64,000 nucleotides of DNA from positions 140,429,545 to 140,493,544 of the forward strand of contig NC_030680.2 in assembly GCF_000004195.4 (NCBI RefSeq), in the 5' to 3' direction. The translations under genes were made by a program, and so were the position numbers. The stretch is from Xenopus tropicalis (lineage: Eukaryota > Chordata > Amphibia > Anura > Pipidae). The notes beneath the pieces were generated by a model that was not told the DNA's origin, made no database searches, and was given only the letters and a program-made list of their open reading frames with translations. This document shows positions 45,971 through 57,157 of this stretch, one piece after another (the first letter of the stretch is position 1; the number at the start of each line of letters is the position of its first letter).

Positions 45971-46175
45971 CACGATACCGAAGCTTGAATGAATCCGAAA
46001 CTTTTATACTCTTTGCGACAAATAAGATTTTGTTGCAGAAATTGTTTCGCAAATTACAACAAAGTTGAGCAAATTAACGAAAATATTGTAGAAAATACGC
46101 ACAGTTTTAAAACTTAGAAAAAAATACGAATTTTTGTATTTGGGCTCAATCATACATTGATGAATGTGCCCCTAA
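45971..46175. mobile_element. Right flank of the 52-bp array, probable MITE end
   Basis: AT-rich with many CGAAA and TACGAA words, ending ATTGATGAATGTGCCCCTAA, an end phrase like those at 43352 and 48450. Together with 43900-44041 it may be the MITE in which the 52-bp unit expanded. Confidence 0.35.
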
Positions 46176-47032
46176 AAGAACATTTAGCTTTTTGACACCC
46201 AAATGAATATAAGTAGACTATTTGATTGCAATTGGTCTGTAGAAAGATGTTGCTTAGAAAAATGTAAAGAAATGTAAAAATTCATTTCAGATGTTCCAGA
46301 GAAATTCTATTTCTTCCTCTTACAAGTGCACAAGGGAATTCTCCGTCACTAAACGGCCCCTGGATCTAATGATTGCTTAGTTATGATATATTTATCTGCT
46401 TTCGCGAGAGGACTCGATAATGTATGTTCCCTGTCCTTTGTTCAGATAACTATCGTCCTGAGCCATCGTGCGGCCATTTGTCTCTTCCCTGCTCGTAGTT
46501 TATCCTCGGAAATTGTTATCCTGCATGCGTGGTTTATGGTTCCCGTGGTAAAGCTCCTGGTTTTCTTAGAAATTATAGCATCGCTTCAGTTTTTGGGAAA
46601 ATGCACTGTCATGGCGTTTATACAAAACAGAGATAGCGTGCCATAGTAGGCACTGAGACCAACTGGAGATTAACCCTTAGGGCTTGGAAGAGTCAAGGTT
46701 TTTTACACATAAGTGTTATTTTGAAAAACACAGTGAAACGTGAATGTATATAAAGCGCACGTCTGAACACTCATGAGTAGAACCGGGCAGAATGAAATGG
46801 AATCAGTTTGCTGGTGTGTGTCAAATGTAACAAAAAATGCTCTTAGGGGCAAGTTTTCAAAAATGAGAATTTCTACGGTTTTATAGAATTCCAGGGTGTA
46901 GTGTGACCAATAGCCTGTTGGATTCAGGCACGCTGCTAATCTGTGCATGATAGGGCCACTGAATTTCTTGCAGTGGAAGACCTGTGTACCAATATCTGCT
47001 GAACTCACTCATATATTTTATCTTATTTTATC
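46176..47032. other. No gene seen
   Basis: Repeat-poor with some CpGs (46380-46640). A chance frame of 87 codons shows no recognisable domain. Confidence 0.35.
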
Positions 47033-47878
47033 TTAAAGGAGAAGTAAAGTCATTTTGGCATTTTACTGCCAATAGATTCGCCACATTTGTGCCGCCTAGA
47101 ACGCTATATTTATTTTGCAGAAAGCTTTACCATACCTGAGTAAACAGCCCTAGAAGCTCCCTCGGTTTGTTTAAAGGACATGCAACAATGTATATCAGTT
47201 GGGCACGTCTCTCCCACCCAAATGGCATAATTTGTACTGCATATATCCCTTCCGTTTGCTAGTACCATTACATTTTCCTAAAGCAAATAGCAGCTTTCCC
47301 CTGATACATAATCAGATACATTTAAATCTGCAAACAGCACACACACACACAGACCCTTATTCAGCATACATTTCATCAGGAATACAGACTCACACAGGCA
47401 GAACTGTCTCTGATAAAAGTTCTGCTTTGTTTGAGCTGAGCTCAGGAGAGGAGGTTAGGAGAAAAAAACTGAAGCAGACAGTTAGAGCTGAGTTTCTGTA
47501 GAAACCAGCAATACCATCTCTTTGGAGGGCGTGTTTAGTAATCTGAGCTAAGACCAACTGAGCATGCCCACAAACCAGAAATTAAAAGCAAATTCCTGAG
47601 GGGGGGGGCGAGTGGGTTACAGGAGGAGAAGGAAATCTAAGTGATTAAGGAGATGCTGTGGCCTTACTATTAACCTCTGGACAACCAGTGTAGCAGGTAC
47701 TGAAAGATTTCAAAGAGGCTGTTCGCTGATTAAATTTTTGTGTGTGGGGTTTATATGTCCTTTAAGATAGCAGCTGCCATTTTAGCTTGGTCTCAGTAGC
47801 TTCCTGCTGCATCTTTAGCAATTGGTAGCTGAGATCATACATTCTTAAGCTCACTTAGTTTTTACCCTTCCTTCTCCT
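47033..47878 (-). mobile_element. T2-type TTAA MITE, outer element of a nest
   Basis: Starts TTAAAGGAGAAGTAAAGTC; ends ACCCTTCCTTCTCCTG. It is the reverse-oriented relative of 4910-5605: CAGAAAGCTTTACCATACC and GAAGCTCCCTC on the left, CAGCTGCCATTTTAGCTTGG on the right. The TTAA between these two parts received the inner element. Confidence 0.75.
47171..47765. mobile_element. TTAA MITE nested inside a T2-type MITE
   Basis: Starts TTAAAGGACATGCAAC and ends TATATGTCCTTTAA. The outer element reads continuously (GAGGGAGCTTC to GCAGCTGCC orientation) when this insert and one TTAA are removed, so TTAA is the duplicated target. Contains a short CACACACAC run near 47339. A partial relative lies at 23435-23875. 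Confidence 0.85.
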
Positions 47879-48094
47879 GATGTTTTTGGATTCTGGCAAA
47901 GTGCTTTGATGACTGGACTCTCTCTCTGAGTGTGTGCTCGTTATCACTCGGGTGATGCAATTTGAGCACTAAATATTACAACATATAACCATTTTTTGGT
48001 TAAAATTCCCATAGCTTTAGCACTGGAAAGTAAAAGTTTTTTCGTCTTGAGATTTATGGATCACGCGGGAAGATCGACAAGCTTTATAAGGGGA

Positions 48095-48450
48095 CATTAA
48101 TGGGCTTAATTATCCATTTTCGAGTTTGCGGATTCTAGTTTGTTTTTCTTAATCAAACAAATTTGCCTATAGAATTCCCACTTATTTCTTAATAAGGAAA
48201 ACTTGTTCTAATTAAAGTTTACAAACTCGAAAAACTTGAATTGGAAATATGGTTTAACTTTGCCAAGGACAACTCCCACTGACTTCTATAGAAACTCGTA
48301 AGCTTTTACATGGTGAATTTTTACATTCAAATTTTTGAAACATAATTCAAATTTGAGGGTTTTTTTTCCATGCAAAGAATTTGAATCTAAAAAAAAATTG
48401 AATTTAAAATTTTTTTTTAACTTGAATGTTGATAAATCTCCCCCTTAGTG
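48095..48450. mobile_element. AT-rich MITE ending AAATCTCCCCCTTAG
   Basis: Left CATTAATGGGCTTAATTATC; right GATAAATCTCCCCCTTAGTG, inverted ends with mismatches. The interior has TTCGAGTTTGCGG against AAACTCGAAAAACTTGAA pairings. Non-coding. Confidence 0.45.
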
Positions 48451-48931
48451 TTATTTATTACATTTTACTGTTTTTAGTGGAAGCCCTGTATGGGTCCAAT
48501 TATGTCCTTACGGGAATAAATGTCATTTTGCGTTACTTTCCTTTCTTGATGATGATAATTGTTCTTAAACAATGTATTTGTTTTTGTTTTATAAACTTTG
48601 TTTTTTATCTGTGATTCAACTGTTTTTTTGTGCTAAAAATCATGAATTAAAATGGAAATGGTTTACAAAACATGATTTTTGCTATTTATTACTTACATTC
48701 TTAATGTAACTATCTGAATGCATGTGAGGTTATGTATAAGTCAGTGGGAACTGTCCTAGACAAACGTAATTTTTGTATTTTTTTCAAATTTAGAGGTTAT
48801 TCAAAACGAAAACTATTCAATTCGAGTTTTTTAATTTTTTTTTTAGCTTTTCAAATCCATTAAAAAGGATGAGTACATTTCTAATTCAAGATATTCAAGT
48901 TTTTTTTATTTTTAAGGTTTTATTCAATTCA
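48451..48931. other. No gene; AT-rich
   Basis: T-rich tracts and words like those in the AT-rich MITEs (TTCAAATTTAGAGG, AATTCGAG). No coding region. Confidence 0.35.
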
Positions 48932-49918
48932 AGGGCTGTTCTGCCCCCAATAAGGGGTAATTATATCTTAGTTGGGATCAAGTACAGGTACTGTTTTATT
49001 ATTACAGAGAAAAGGGAATCATTTAACCATTAAATAAACCCAATAGGGCTGTTCTGCCCCCAATAAGGGGTAATTATATCTTAGTTGGGATCAAGTACAG
49101 GTACTGTTTTATTATTACAGAGAAAAGGGAATCATTTAACCATTAAATAAACCCAATAGGGCTGTTCTGCCCCCAATAAGGGGTAATTATATCTTAGTTG
49201 GGATCAAGTACAGGTACTGTTTTATTATTACAGAGAAAAGGGAATCATTTAACCATTAAATAAACCCAATAGGGCTGTTCTGCCCCCAATAAGGGGTAAT
49301 TATATCTTAGTTGGGATCAAGTACAGGTACTGTTTTATTATTACAGAGAAAAGGGAATCATTTAACCATGAAATAAACCCAATAGGGCTGTTCTGCCCCC
49401 AATAAGGGGTAATTATATCTTAGTTGGGATCAAGTACAGGAACTGTTTTATTATTACAGAGAAAAGGGAATCATTTAACCATTAAATAAACCCAATAGGG
49501 CTGTTCTGCCCCCAATAAGGGGTAATTATATCTTAGTTGGGATCAAGTACAGGTACTGTTTTATTATTACAGAGAAAAGGGAATCATTTAACCATGAAAT
49601 AAACCCAATAGGGCTGTTCTGCCCCCAATAAGGGGTAATTATATCTTAGTTGGGATCAAGTACAGGTACTGTTTTATTATTACAGAGAAAAGGGAATCAT
49701 TTAACCATTAAATAAACCCAATAGGGCTGTTCTGCCCCCAATAAGGGGTAATTATATCTTAGTTGGGATCAAGTACAGGTACTGTTTTATTATTACAGAG
49801 AAAAGGGAATCATTTAACCATTAAATAAACCCAATAGGGCTGTTCTGCCCCCAATAAGGGGTAATTATATCTTAGTTGGGATCAAGTACAGGTACTGTTT
49901 TATTATTACAGAGAAAAA
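48932..49918 (+). repeat. Nine-copy 113-bp minisatellite array
   Basis: CTGTTCTGCCCCCAATAAGG recurs every 113 bp from about 48937 to 49841. Differences between units are very few (CCATGAAATAAA against CCATTAAATAAA; one CAGGAACTG). The high uniformity suggests recent expansion or homogenisation. Confidence 0.9.
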
Positions 49919-50037
49919 GGAAAATCATTTCTAAAAGTTGGAATAATTTGTTTTAAATGGAGTGTACGGGAGAAGACCTTTCCGTAATTCGGAACTTTCT
50001 GGATAATGAGTATCCAGGTAATGGATCCTATAACCAG
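48932..50037 (+). mobile_element. Minisatellite-bearing MITE (copy h), left end missing
   Basis: The left terminal repeat is absent: AT-rich sequence ATTCAATTCA joins directly to AGGGCTGTTCTG in mid-unit at 48932. Nine units follow, then the usual right part (CCGTAATTCGGAACTTTCTG, decayed end GGATCCTATAACCAG). It is the longest uniform array of the family here. Confidence 0.85.
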
Positions 50038-51160
50038 AACATGGTATTTTAGACAGCATTTACCCCTGAAGGGCCCTTTAGTCGTTGGAGTCATTTGCAG
50101 TGAAATGCAGCAATTCCTTTATAAACTTTAGGAAAATGCGAGTGCATGCCAGCGTGCCGGGGTTGGATTTGTTTGCACACACGTGTTTGCCAACGTCCAC
50201 AAACGGCTATGCTCTGTCTGAGGCTTTCCCGTGCTTACAAGGCACCTGTTTATTAAGAACCGTTAGGCTTTTAATTTCCTTATATCCTGCTGCAATACTC
50301 CACAATGAAAATATTTTCCTGGGCAGTGGTTACACTTTAGGAAGTTTTAAAGTTTCTCCTGCTCCCTTCATATAAGAGCCTGCATTGATGGGGAGAAGTT
50401 GAAAGAGAATTAAAGTTCAACAAAGAATTGGGATGGAAAAATATATTGAGCTTGTGGACCGGACTAAAGCCACCGCAGCCCTTTAGCTGGGGTCATCTCT
50501 GCACCCACAGTGGGGTAACCTTGGATTCATGTAGATCCTTTCTAGGGACATAAAACCCTTGTTCAAAATTAGTTAGTTAAATAGGATTTGTGCTGAAAAT
50601 CTTAAAAATATTTTCTTTTTTGTTATTTTCTAAGCTAATCAGGGAAACTAGTAAAATAGTAAAATTGAAAAATCTCGGTTCCTAGTTCTTGCCTGGGAGA
50701 TTGACTGTGGTAATACAATCGGAAAGGAAGTGTAAACTCTCAAAACAAATAGCACCTTTGCAATTAACATTATTACACATTGTTCACATAAGAAAATTGT
50801 AACAGCACCATTTGATAATCAGGTTTGCTAACCCAACCCAACAGTCTCGAGAGAATCTCAGAAGGAGAAGGATAAAGTTGCTCTGCTTAGAAAAGACCAG
50901 AGAAGAGCCATCTGATGTTTCTCTTATCTTTTCTAAGCAGAGCAACATCGGAAGACTCCTCTACTAAAATTATCTCCCTATTGTCAGGCCAGCCATCAGA
51001 ACTGACCATCAGATGGCATTATTGTTTTAATTTCACAATATTATTGGTGTAACAATTGCTAATGTCTTGAAAGCTAGAAGAATATTGGCTGATTCATTCA
51101 TTTGGTTGGAAGGTTTACATGTCATTAAATTTCTTTACATTTTTTCCTGTAAAGAAAAAA
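50038..51160. other. No gene; contains one pre-miRNA-sized hairpin
   Basis: 50090-50420 looks repeat-free. The hairpin at 50877-50946 is listed separately. No coding region supported. Confidence 0.35.
50877..50946. ncRNA. 70-base hairpin with 20-bp perfect stem
   Basis: 50877-50896 (GTTGCTCTGCTTAGAAAAGA) is perfectly complementary to 50927-50946. Inside, AGAGAA pairs with TTCTCT, leaving a loop of about ten bases around CATCTGATG. The size and shape resemble a microRNA precursor, but a short foldback MITE would look the same. I do not recognise it as a known microRNA, and transcription is not shown by the sequence. Confidence 0.3.
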
Positions 51161-51871
51161 TTTGGATCTCCATACCTTAAGTCTATTAAAAATTAATTTA
51201 AAAATGAAATAAACCCAATAGGAGTTACCCCAATTAGGGGTAATTATATCTTAGTTGGGATCAAGTACAGGTACTGTTTTATTATTACAGAGAAAAGGGA
51301 ATCATTTAACCATGAAATAAACCCAATAGGGCTGTTCTGCCCCCAATAAGGGGTAATTATATCTTAGTTGGGATCAAGTACAGGTACTGTTTTATTATTA
51401 CAGAGAAAAGGGAATCATTTAACCATTAAATAAACCCAATAGGGCTGTTCTGCCCCCAATAAGGGGTAATTATATCTTAGTTGGGATCAAGTACAGGTAC
51501 TGTTTTATTATTACAGAGAAAAGGGAATCATTTAAACATGAAATAAACCCAATAGGGCTGTTCTGCCCCCAATAAGGGGTAATTATATCTTAGTTGGGAT
51601 CAAGTACAGGTACTGTTTTATTATTACAGAGAAAAGGGAATCATTTAACCATTAAATAAACCCAATAGGGCTGTTCTGCCCCCAATAAGGGGTAATTATA
51701 TCTTAGTTGGGATCAAGTAGAAGGTATTATATTATTATAACAGAGAAAAAGGAAATAATTTTAAAAAAATAAGAATGAATTGCTTATAATAGAGTCTATG
51801 GGAGATGGCCTTCCCGTAATTTGGAACTTTCTGGATAATGGGTTTTCCTGATAATGGATCCCATACCTGTA
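51161..51871 (+). mobile_element. Minisatellite-bearing MITE (copy i), left end missing
   Basis: Starts within the terminal region (TTTGGATCTCCATACC) without the CAGGTATGGG end; right end GGATCCCATACCTG-TA at 51871. Five units, the first shortened (AGGAGTTACCCCAATTAGGG). It is directly followed by half of a reverse-oriented copy. Confidence 0.8.
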
Positions 51872-52059
51872 CTTTGTACTTGATCCCCACTGAGATATAA
51901 TTAATCCTTATTGGAGGCAAAACAATCCTATTGGATTTTATTAATGCTAAAATGATCTTGTCAGTAGACTTATGGCTTGAAGATCCAAATTACAGAAAGA
52001 TCCCTTTTCTGGAAAGCCCCAGGTCTCGAGCATTCTGGATAATAGGTTCCAAACCTGTA
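51870..52059 (-). mobile_element. Right half of a reverse-oriented MITE copy
   Basis: TACTTTGTACTTGATCCCC, then AATTAATCCTTATTGGAGGC and the end GGTTCCAAACCTG-TA. It has older edge wording and no array. It begins at the same internal TA that hosts the nested insert in copy d, so copy i probably landed in this element and its other half was later lost. Confidence 0.65.
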
Positions 52060-52909
52060 ATATTCATTGCAGTGCAATAATTTGGGTATATATTACACTG
52101 TCACAATATGCTCTGTATGGCTGCATAGCACCCCAGCTTTTAGTATAATTGTGTATTATCTGTGCAAAACATAATGTTTCTTCATGAAAGGGTGATTTAC
52201 TCTGCAGCTGAAAAAAAGGTAAGATGTAAATATTGTTGCGTGTAGGATGTCCTTTTCTCTCGTAATTACCATGCCAAATTTACCAGGCATTAGCTTTTAG
52301 TATAAGTCATAGATTTGCATAATTCGTGTGCATCAGACTTGTGTTTTTAGCAGCTCCCGGCTATTGTCATGCAAAGTAAGGCCGGAGGAGAAGAAAACAC
52401 GCATTTTTCTAGAGGTGACAACAGAAGAATAGGAAATGGAAGCTTAAAATGTTTTGGCCATATTATCTCAGATCAATAACTGATGTTAAACAATAAGAAG
52501 AAGCCATTTAGACGGGAGACCAAAAGTCCCACTCTCGCTTATTATTTAAATAAGGATCCACGTAATGTAATGGAGCAAGTTCTTTCATATACAGTGCCGT
52601 AAGCGATTGACACCCTAATATTCTTCTGTTGAATCACACTATGTGCCATTGCCCTTACTGCTTCTTTATGGTGCTTGTTCTTCCTACTGCTATGCCCAGA
52701 GCATTCTATTCCTGGCTCATTCAGCTTTCTGTGATCCAATAAGAGAATCCTATGCTACAAGGCTATGCTTCCTACACAAGTCTTGTAAGATTCTTATTAA
52801 ATCCACAATCTAGAAATCCCCAGCCAAACAGTCAGTGAATAACAGAGGCTTGGGCAAGAGAAGAACAAGCCAAGGAACACCTTGATAGGGTAAACAATAT
52901 CCCTTGGAC
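52060..52909. other. No gene seen
   Basis: Repeat-poor, AT-rich. No domain recognised in the short frames. Confidence 0.35.
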
Positions 52910-53102
52910 CGCTTCGACAGCTTATGGGTCTGTGTAGGGGCAGGAACGAAAGGCATGCCCGACCAATATATGGCCTGAAATTGACCAGATATCGATCGGG
53001 CAGGTTAAAAGATGTAGTTGGATCGGGGACCGCATGGGCTCGTTTATGTGGTCCCTGAACCAACTCGCCAAGCGAGCGGATCTTCACGTGTATGGCCACC
53101 AC
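52910..53102. mobile_element. GGTGGCCATACACG-type MITE, shortened
   Basis: Contains GATATCGATCGGGCAGG, GATCGGGGACCGCATGGG, CGCCAAGCGAGCGGATC and the right end CACGTGTATGGCCACCA. The left end is decayed and the middle is shorter than in 10714 or 35283. Confidence 0.65.
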
Positions 53103-53906
53103 TCATCTCCAAGTAATATGATGATGAACTTTGATTCAAGTTTTTGTTGTGCAAAAAAGCCCCTGCAACTGTAAAATAACTGATGATATATATACGTACA
53201 GCATGTCCTACCAAACCATAAGTTGTATAGTAGGCTTAAAATATACCTGTAAAATCTCCTTCTTCCCTCTTCCACCTCTGTGTTTGGATATCCCATCATA
53301 AGATAAAATTAAAGCAAATTAAAACGCATTTTTATAGAATCAGACTTTATTTTCTGAGTTTCATGAATGTGGTTTCATTGGAAGATGCCTAGTTTTGTTG
53401 ACAGGATACCTTTTTAGTTGCACAGATTTAAGAAGCTTCCATGTTTTGCTTTGAGCTGTTCGGAGCTTAATTTACACCTCATGTAAACAGCGTGACAAAA
53501 ACTCACCGATACCACTAAGTGTTGGGTTATATATTGGACTTGAGGCACTTTACTGTTGTTTCTAACCTGCTGGTGTGGATGAGCAACCATTGATCTTAAT
53601 TAAGAAATTGTCCCCGCTGGAGAAAAACAGGCTAATTTTTCTTTTTTCCGGCTGTAAATAACATCAAGATAGTCGTTTCATCATGTTATGTTTCACAGTT
53701 TTTTTGCTTTTTGTATTATAGTGTAACATTTCTCATAATGAAAACTTGGGAAATGTCAACTCACCCACATTTGCTGCTGTCATTGAAAAGCATAGAAATG
53801 CACCTAAAATTCTTTTAAATCCAGACCAAGCAGGAAGCATGCCTGGGGGTGTGACCTGTTAGTGGACTGGGTGTGGCCTGGGCAGAATGTGGGTGTGGCT
53901 GACTGG
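53103..53906. other. No gene seen; partly repeat-free
   Basis: 53280-53830 shows no repeat wording. No coding region. Confidence 0.35.
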
Positions 53907-54747
53907 TTTACGGAAAGGCCATCTCCCACAGACTCCATTATAAGCAAATTATTCTAATTTTTAACATTTTTCCCTTTTCTCTGTAATAATAAAACAGTAC
54001 CTGTACTTGATCCCAACTAAAATATAATTACCCCTTATTGGGGGCAGAACAGCCCTATTGAGTTTATTTAATGGTTAAATGATTCCCTTTTCTCTGTAAT
54101 AATAAAACAGTACCTGTACTTGATCCCAACTAAGATATAATTACCCCTTATTGGGGGCAGAACAGCCCTATTGAGTTTATTTAATGGTTAAATGATTCCC
54201 TTTTCTCTGTAATAATAAAACAGTACCTGTACTTGATCCCAACTAAGATATAATTACCCCTTATTGGGGGCAGAACAGCCCTATTGGGTTTATTTCATGG
54301 TTAAATGATTCCCTTTTCTCTGTAATAATAAAACAGTACCTGTACTTGATCCCAACTAAGATATAATTACCCCTTATTGGGGCAGAACAGCCCTATTGGG
54401 TTTATTTAATGGTTAAATGATTCCCTTTTCTGTGTAATAATAAAACAGTACCTGTACTTGATCCCAACTACAGATATAATTACCCCTTATTGGGGGCAGA
54501 ACAGCCCTATTGGGTTTATTTCATGGTTAAATGATTCCCTTTTCTCTGTAATAATAAAACAGTACCTGTACTTGATCCCAACTAAGATATAATTACCCCT
54601 TATTGGGGGCAGAACAATCCTATTGGGTTTATTCAATATTTAAATTATTTTTTGCAGACTTATGGTATGGAGATCCAAATTATGGAAAGATTCCTTATCT
54701 GGAAAACCCCAGGTCCAGCATTCTTGATAACAGGTCCCATACCTGTA
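53907..54747 (-). mobile_element. Minisatellite-bearing MITE (copy j), six units
   Basis: The left terminal end is missing (starts TTTACGGAAAGGCCATCTCC); right end AACAGGTCCCATACCTG-TA. Six reverse-oriented 113-bp units with minor variants (ACTACAGATATAATTACC at about 54467). Confidence 0.82.
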
Positions 54748-55630
54748 TTACTTATATAGTAAATTCTTATTATTACAATTGTATTGTATTCTTTATTTTT
54801 GTATGTACTGATTGGGTTGAGAATTCTGTGAAGATTTTATCACCAAGATCGTGATGTTATTTGGAACTAGAGAAAAAGCAGCATTAGCCTAGAACAGAAG
54901 AAGTATATGTGGCATAAGACCTAAGACATTTCTTATGGAATGCTGTAATCTAACATAGACTATTTTCAAGCATTTCCGTATTCTTTGCTAGTGCCACTTG
55001 TGCCGCTGTAGACCCAGATGTAGTTAGAAGTCTAACGTGACACTTGTCAGGTTCTCTTGACAGTAAGCATCAGAAAGTGTTCTCCTCTAAACTGATAAGT
55101 GGAGAAAATACTTCTAAATATAAAGAACTCGCGAATGGTGCACTCTCTCTCGTCTTCTTGTCTTTTTTATTAGAAAATAACATTTATTTTATGTCAACAT
55201 TTCTACTCAGTGAACTTCTCTCAAGTTTCTCAGGTTCTCTGAGCAGAACCAAATTGTTGACCTAAATAAACTTATTTTTTCATTTTTCCCGTTCCTCTGA
55301 GTGCTCCTATATCATGTTCTACATTTTGTATTATCAAGGTAGCACCTGGGCTATGGATTTATATGATTGAATATAGGGCAGGGCCAGTCTAGGGGTAAGT
55401 CTAGGGTGCAGTGGTGGGGGGCAGTAGGTCCCTAGGCACATACCTCAACTGTCGTGTGGGGGGGAATTGAACAGGAGTTGCCGAGCGTAGGGGTAGTGTT
55501 GTCAGGAGTATGTAGTGGGGGGAAAGGACAGAGAGGGGTTTCTGAGGGGGGTTGCCTTAGGCACCCTTCTGTGTTGGCCTGAGTCAGTCCCAAGGAAGCC
55601 TAAAATATAACGTGTTGTATTTCTGTTTTG
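54748..55630. other. No gene; GC-rich MITE-like piece at about 55379-55573
   Basis: CAGGGCCAGTCTAGGGG at 55379 and TGTTGGCCTGAGTCAGTCC near 55573 suggest another hAT-type element, but no target duplication was found. Confidence 0.35.
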
Positions 55631-55879
55631 TTAAAGGAGAAGGAAAGGTACTACTAGTACTAGAGGGTGCTAAAATGTTAGACACTCCCTCAGTAATTGC
55701 AATCGCTTACCTTATACCCCAGGCTGGTGCTCCTGTTAGGCGGAAACCGCTCCAACCCAGGGTTGCTGCACAAGAGTGATCCTCTTCCTTCTTCTGTCTT
55801 CGCGCCGCATGAAAAGCCGAACTTTAACAAACAAGCCGGCTGCCCCCCCCAAGTGATTTTACCTTTCTCTCTCCATTAA
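55631..55879. mobile_element. Short T2-type TTAA MITE
   Basis: Starts TTAAAGGAGAAGGAAAGG and ends TACCTTTCTCTCTCCATTAA; TTAA at both edges, about 249 bp. The interior is unlike the 4910 family except for the ends. Non-coding. Confidence 0.7.
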
Positions 55880-57157
55880 GCTTAGTTCTTCTCTAAGTAC
55901 ACTAATTTGTGTTGAGCAGCCTAATTCTCATTTAACAAGATGACAAATTACATCTCTGAGTATTTATATCAAACAAGAACATACATTTGGCTAAAAAAGG
56001 GCACAAGTGCACCCACTGATCCCTATCTTAGAGTGTGAGGTAAGTGCAGACATAATATATATGTTGTAAACTGCCATGTAGTTCTGCTTGCTTTATCCCA
56101 CCTCCCTGCTCTATAATTTATTGATGTGCGCAGAAGTGCATTGTGAACATACTGTATTCTTTTCTGTGTACTATAATAAATTGTTCCCTGTTCTTTAACT
56201 TGTAATTATCCTTGTGCATAAAAGTTATGTTTAGTCTGGGCTAGTCAGAAGAACAAAGTAAAGAAGCAAAGTGCATTTAGTTATTTCTTGTTTCTGGGTT
56301 AACAGCACACAATTAACTTCTTACCTCCACCAGCAGCTGGGGAGAGGCAAACAAGGTATTTACCTTGGGCCCCCAACCTCAAAAAGGGCCTGTTGTCTAG
56401 AAAGATGATATATACAGTGTACTATAACTTCCATGATACCCTAATGCCGGTAAGGGATGTAGTAGGCTTTCTTGACTGAGGGCCTGAGGTCAGGGTCTCT
56501 GAGAATACAATACTGACATGACCATGTCCACTTCTTGAGTCATGAATCATAACAGTCATCTCATAACAATGCTAGCTACCTTCACCATCCTCCTCAGGTC
56601 CACCTTGACCTTATCCAGTCATATTTTTATGGGATGTTCTACTACGCAGTGACCTTCTGGCTGGGTATGGAGAAACCTTTTCATAATGTGGTCATGATCA
56701 TCTCAGTTTGTCTAAACCACCTCAGACATGGATATCAAGGCTGGAAAGGCCCGGTAGAGCATCTTCATCTTCTGCTCTGCACCTGTCCATATCTTTAAGC
56801 CATTATTGGGATGGCTCCAGATATCTCTCCCAAGTGTTAAGCATTCTCTGATCTCATCCATGTTTCGACAACCTATGTCAAGCCTAAACATTTCAGGAGC
56901 TCACTGGTACTGAGAATCCTTCTTTAAGTTACATTTGTAAATCCATTCAGGAGAAGCCTATGGCAATGCTAAGAAAAACTGATGTAAGAGAACAAACATT
57001 TGTGGAAAGACATGAGCTAGTGAAAAAACCCCCCTGAGAACTGTGATTTCTCAAACTTGAAATAAATCACGAAAGAACAGCATCTCTCAGATTTTAATAA
57101 ATCTGTTTTTCACAAAAACACCACAATGTACCCTGTTAGATCTTCTGGCTGGGTGCT
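55880..57157. other. No recognised gene; ORF-like tract at about 56601-56798
   Basis: On the plus strand 56601-56798 is open for about 65 codons in sequence that does not look like the known repeats here; the reverse strand also has several open runs nearby. I do not recognise a protein. It may be an old retrocopy or repeat, or chance. Confidence 0.25.
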
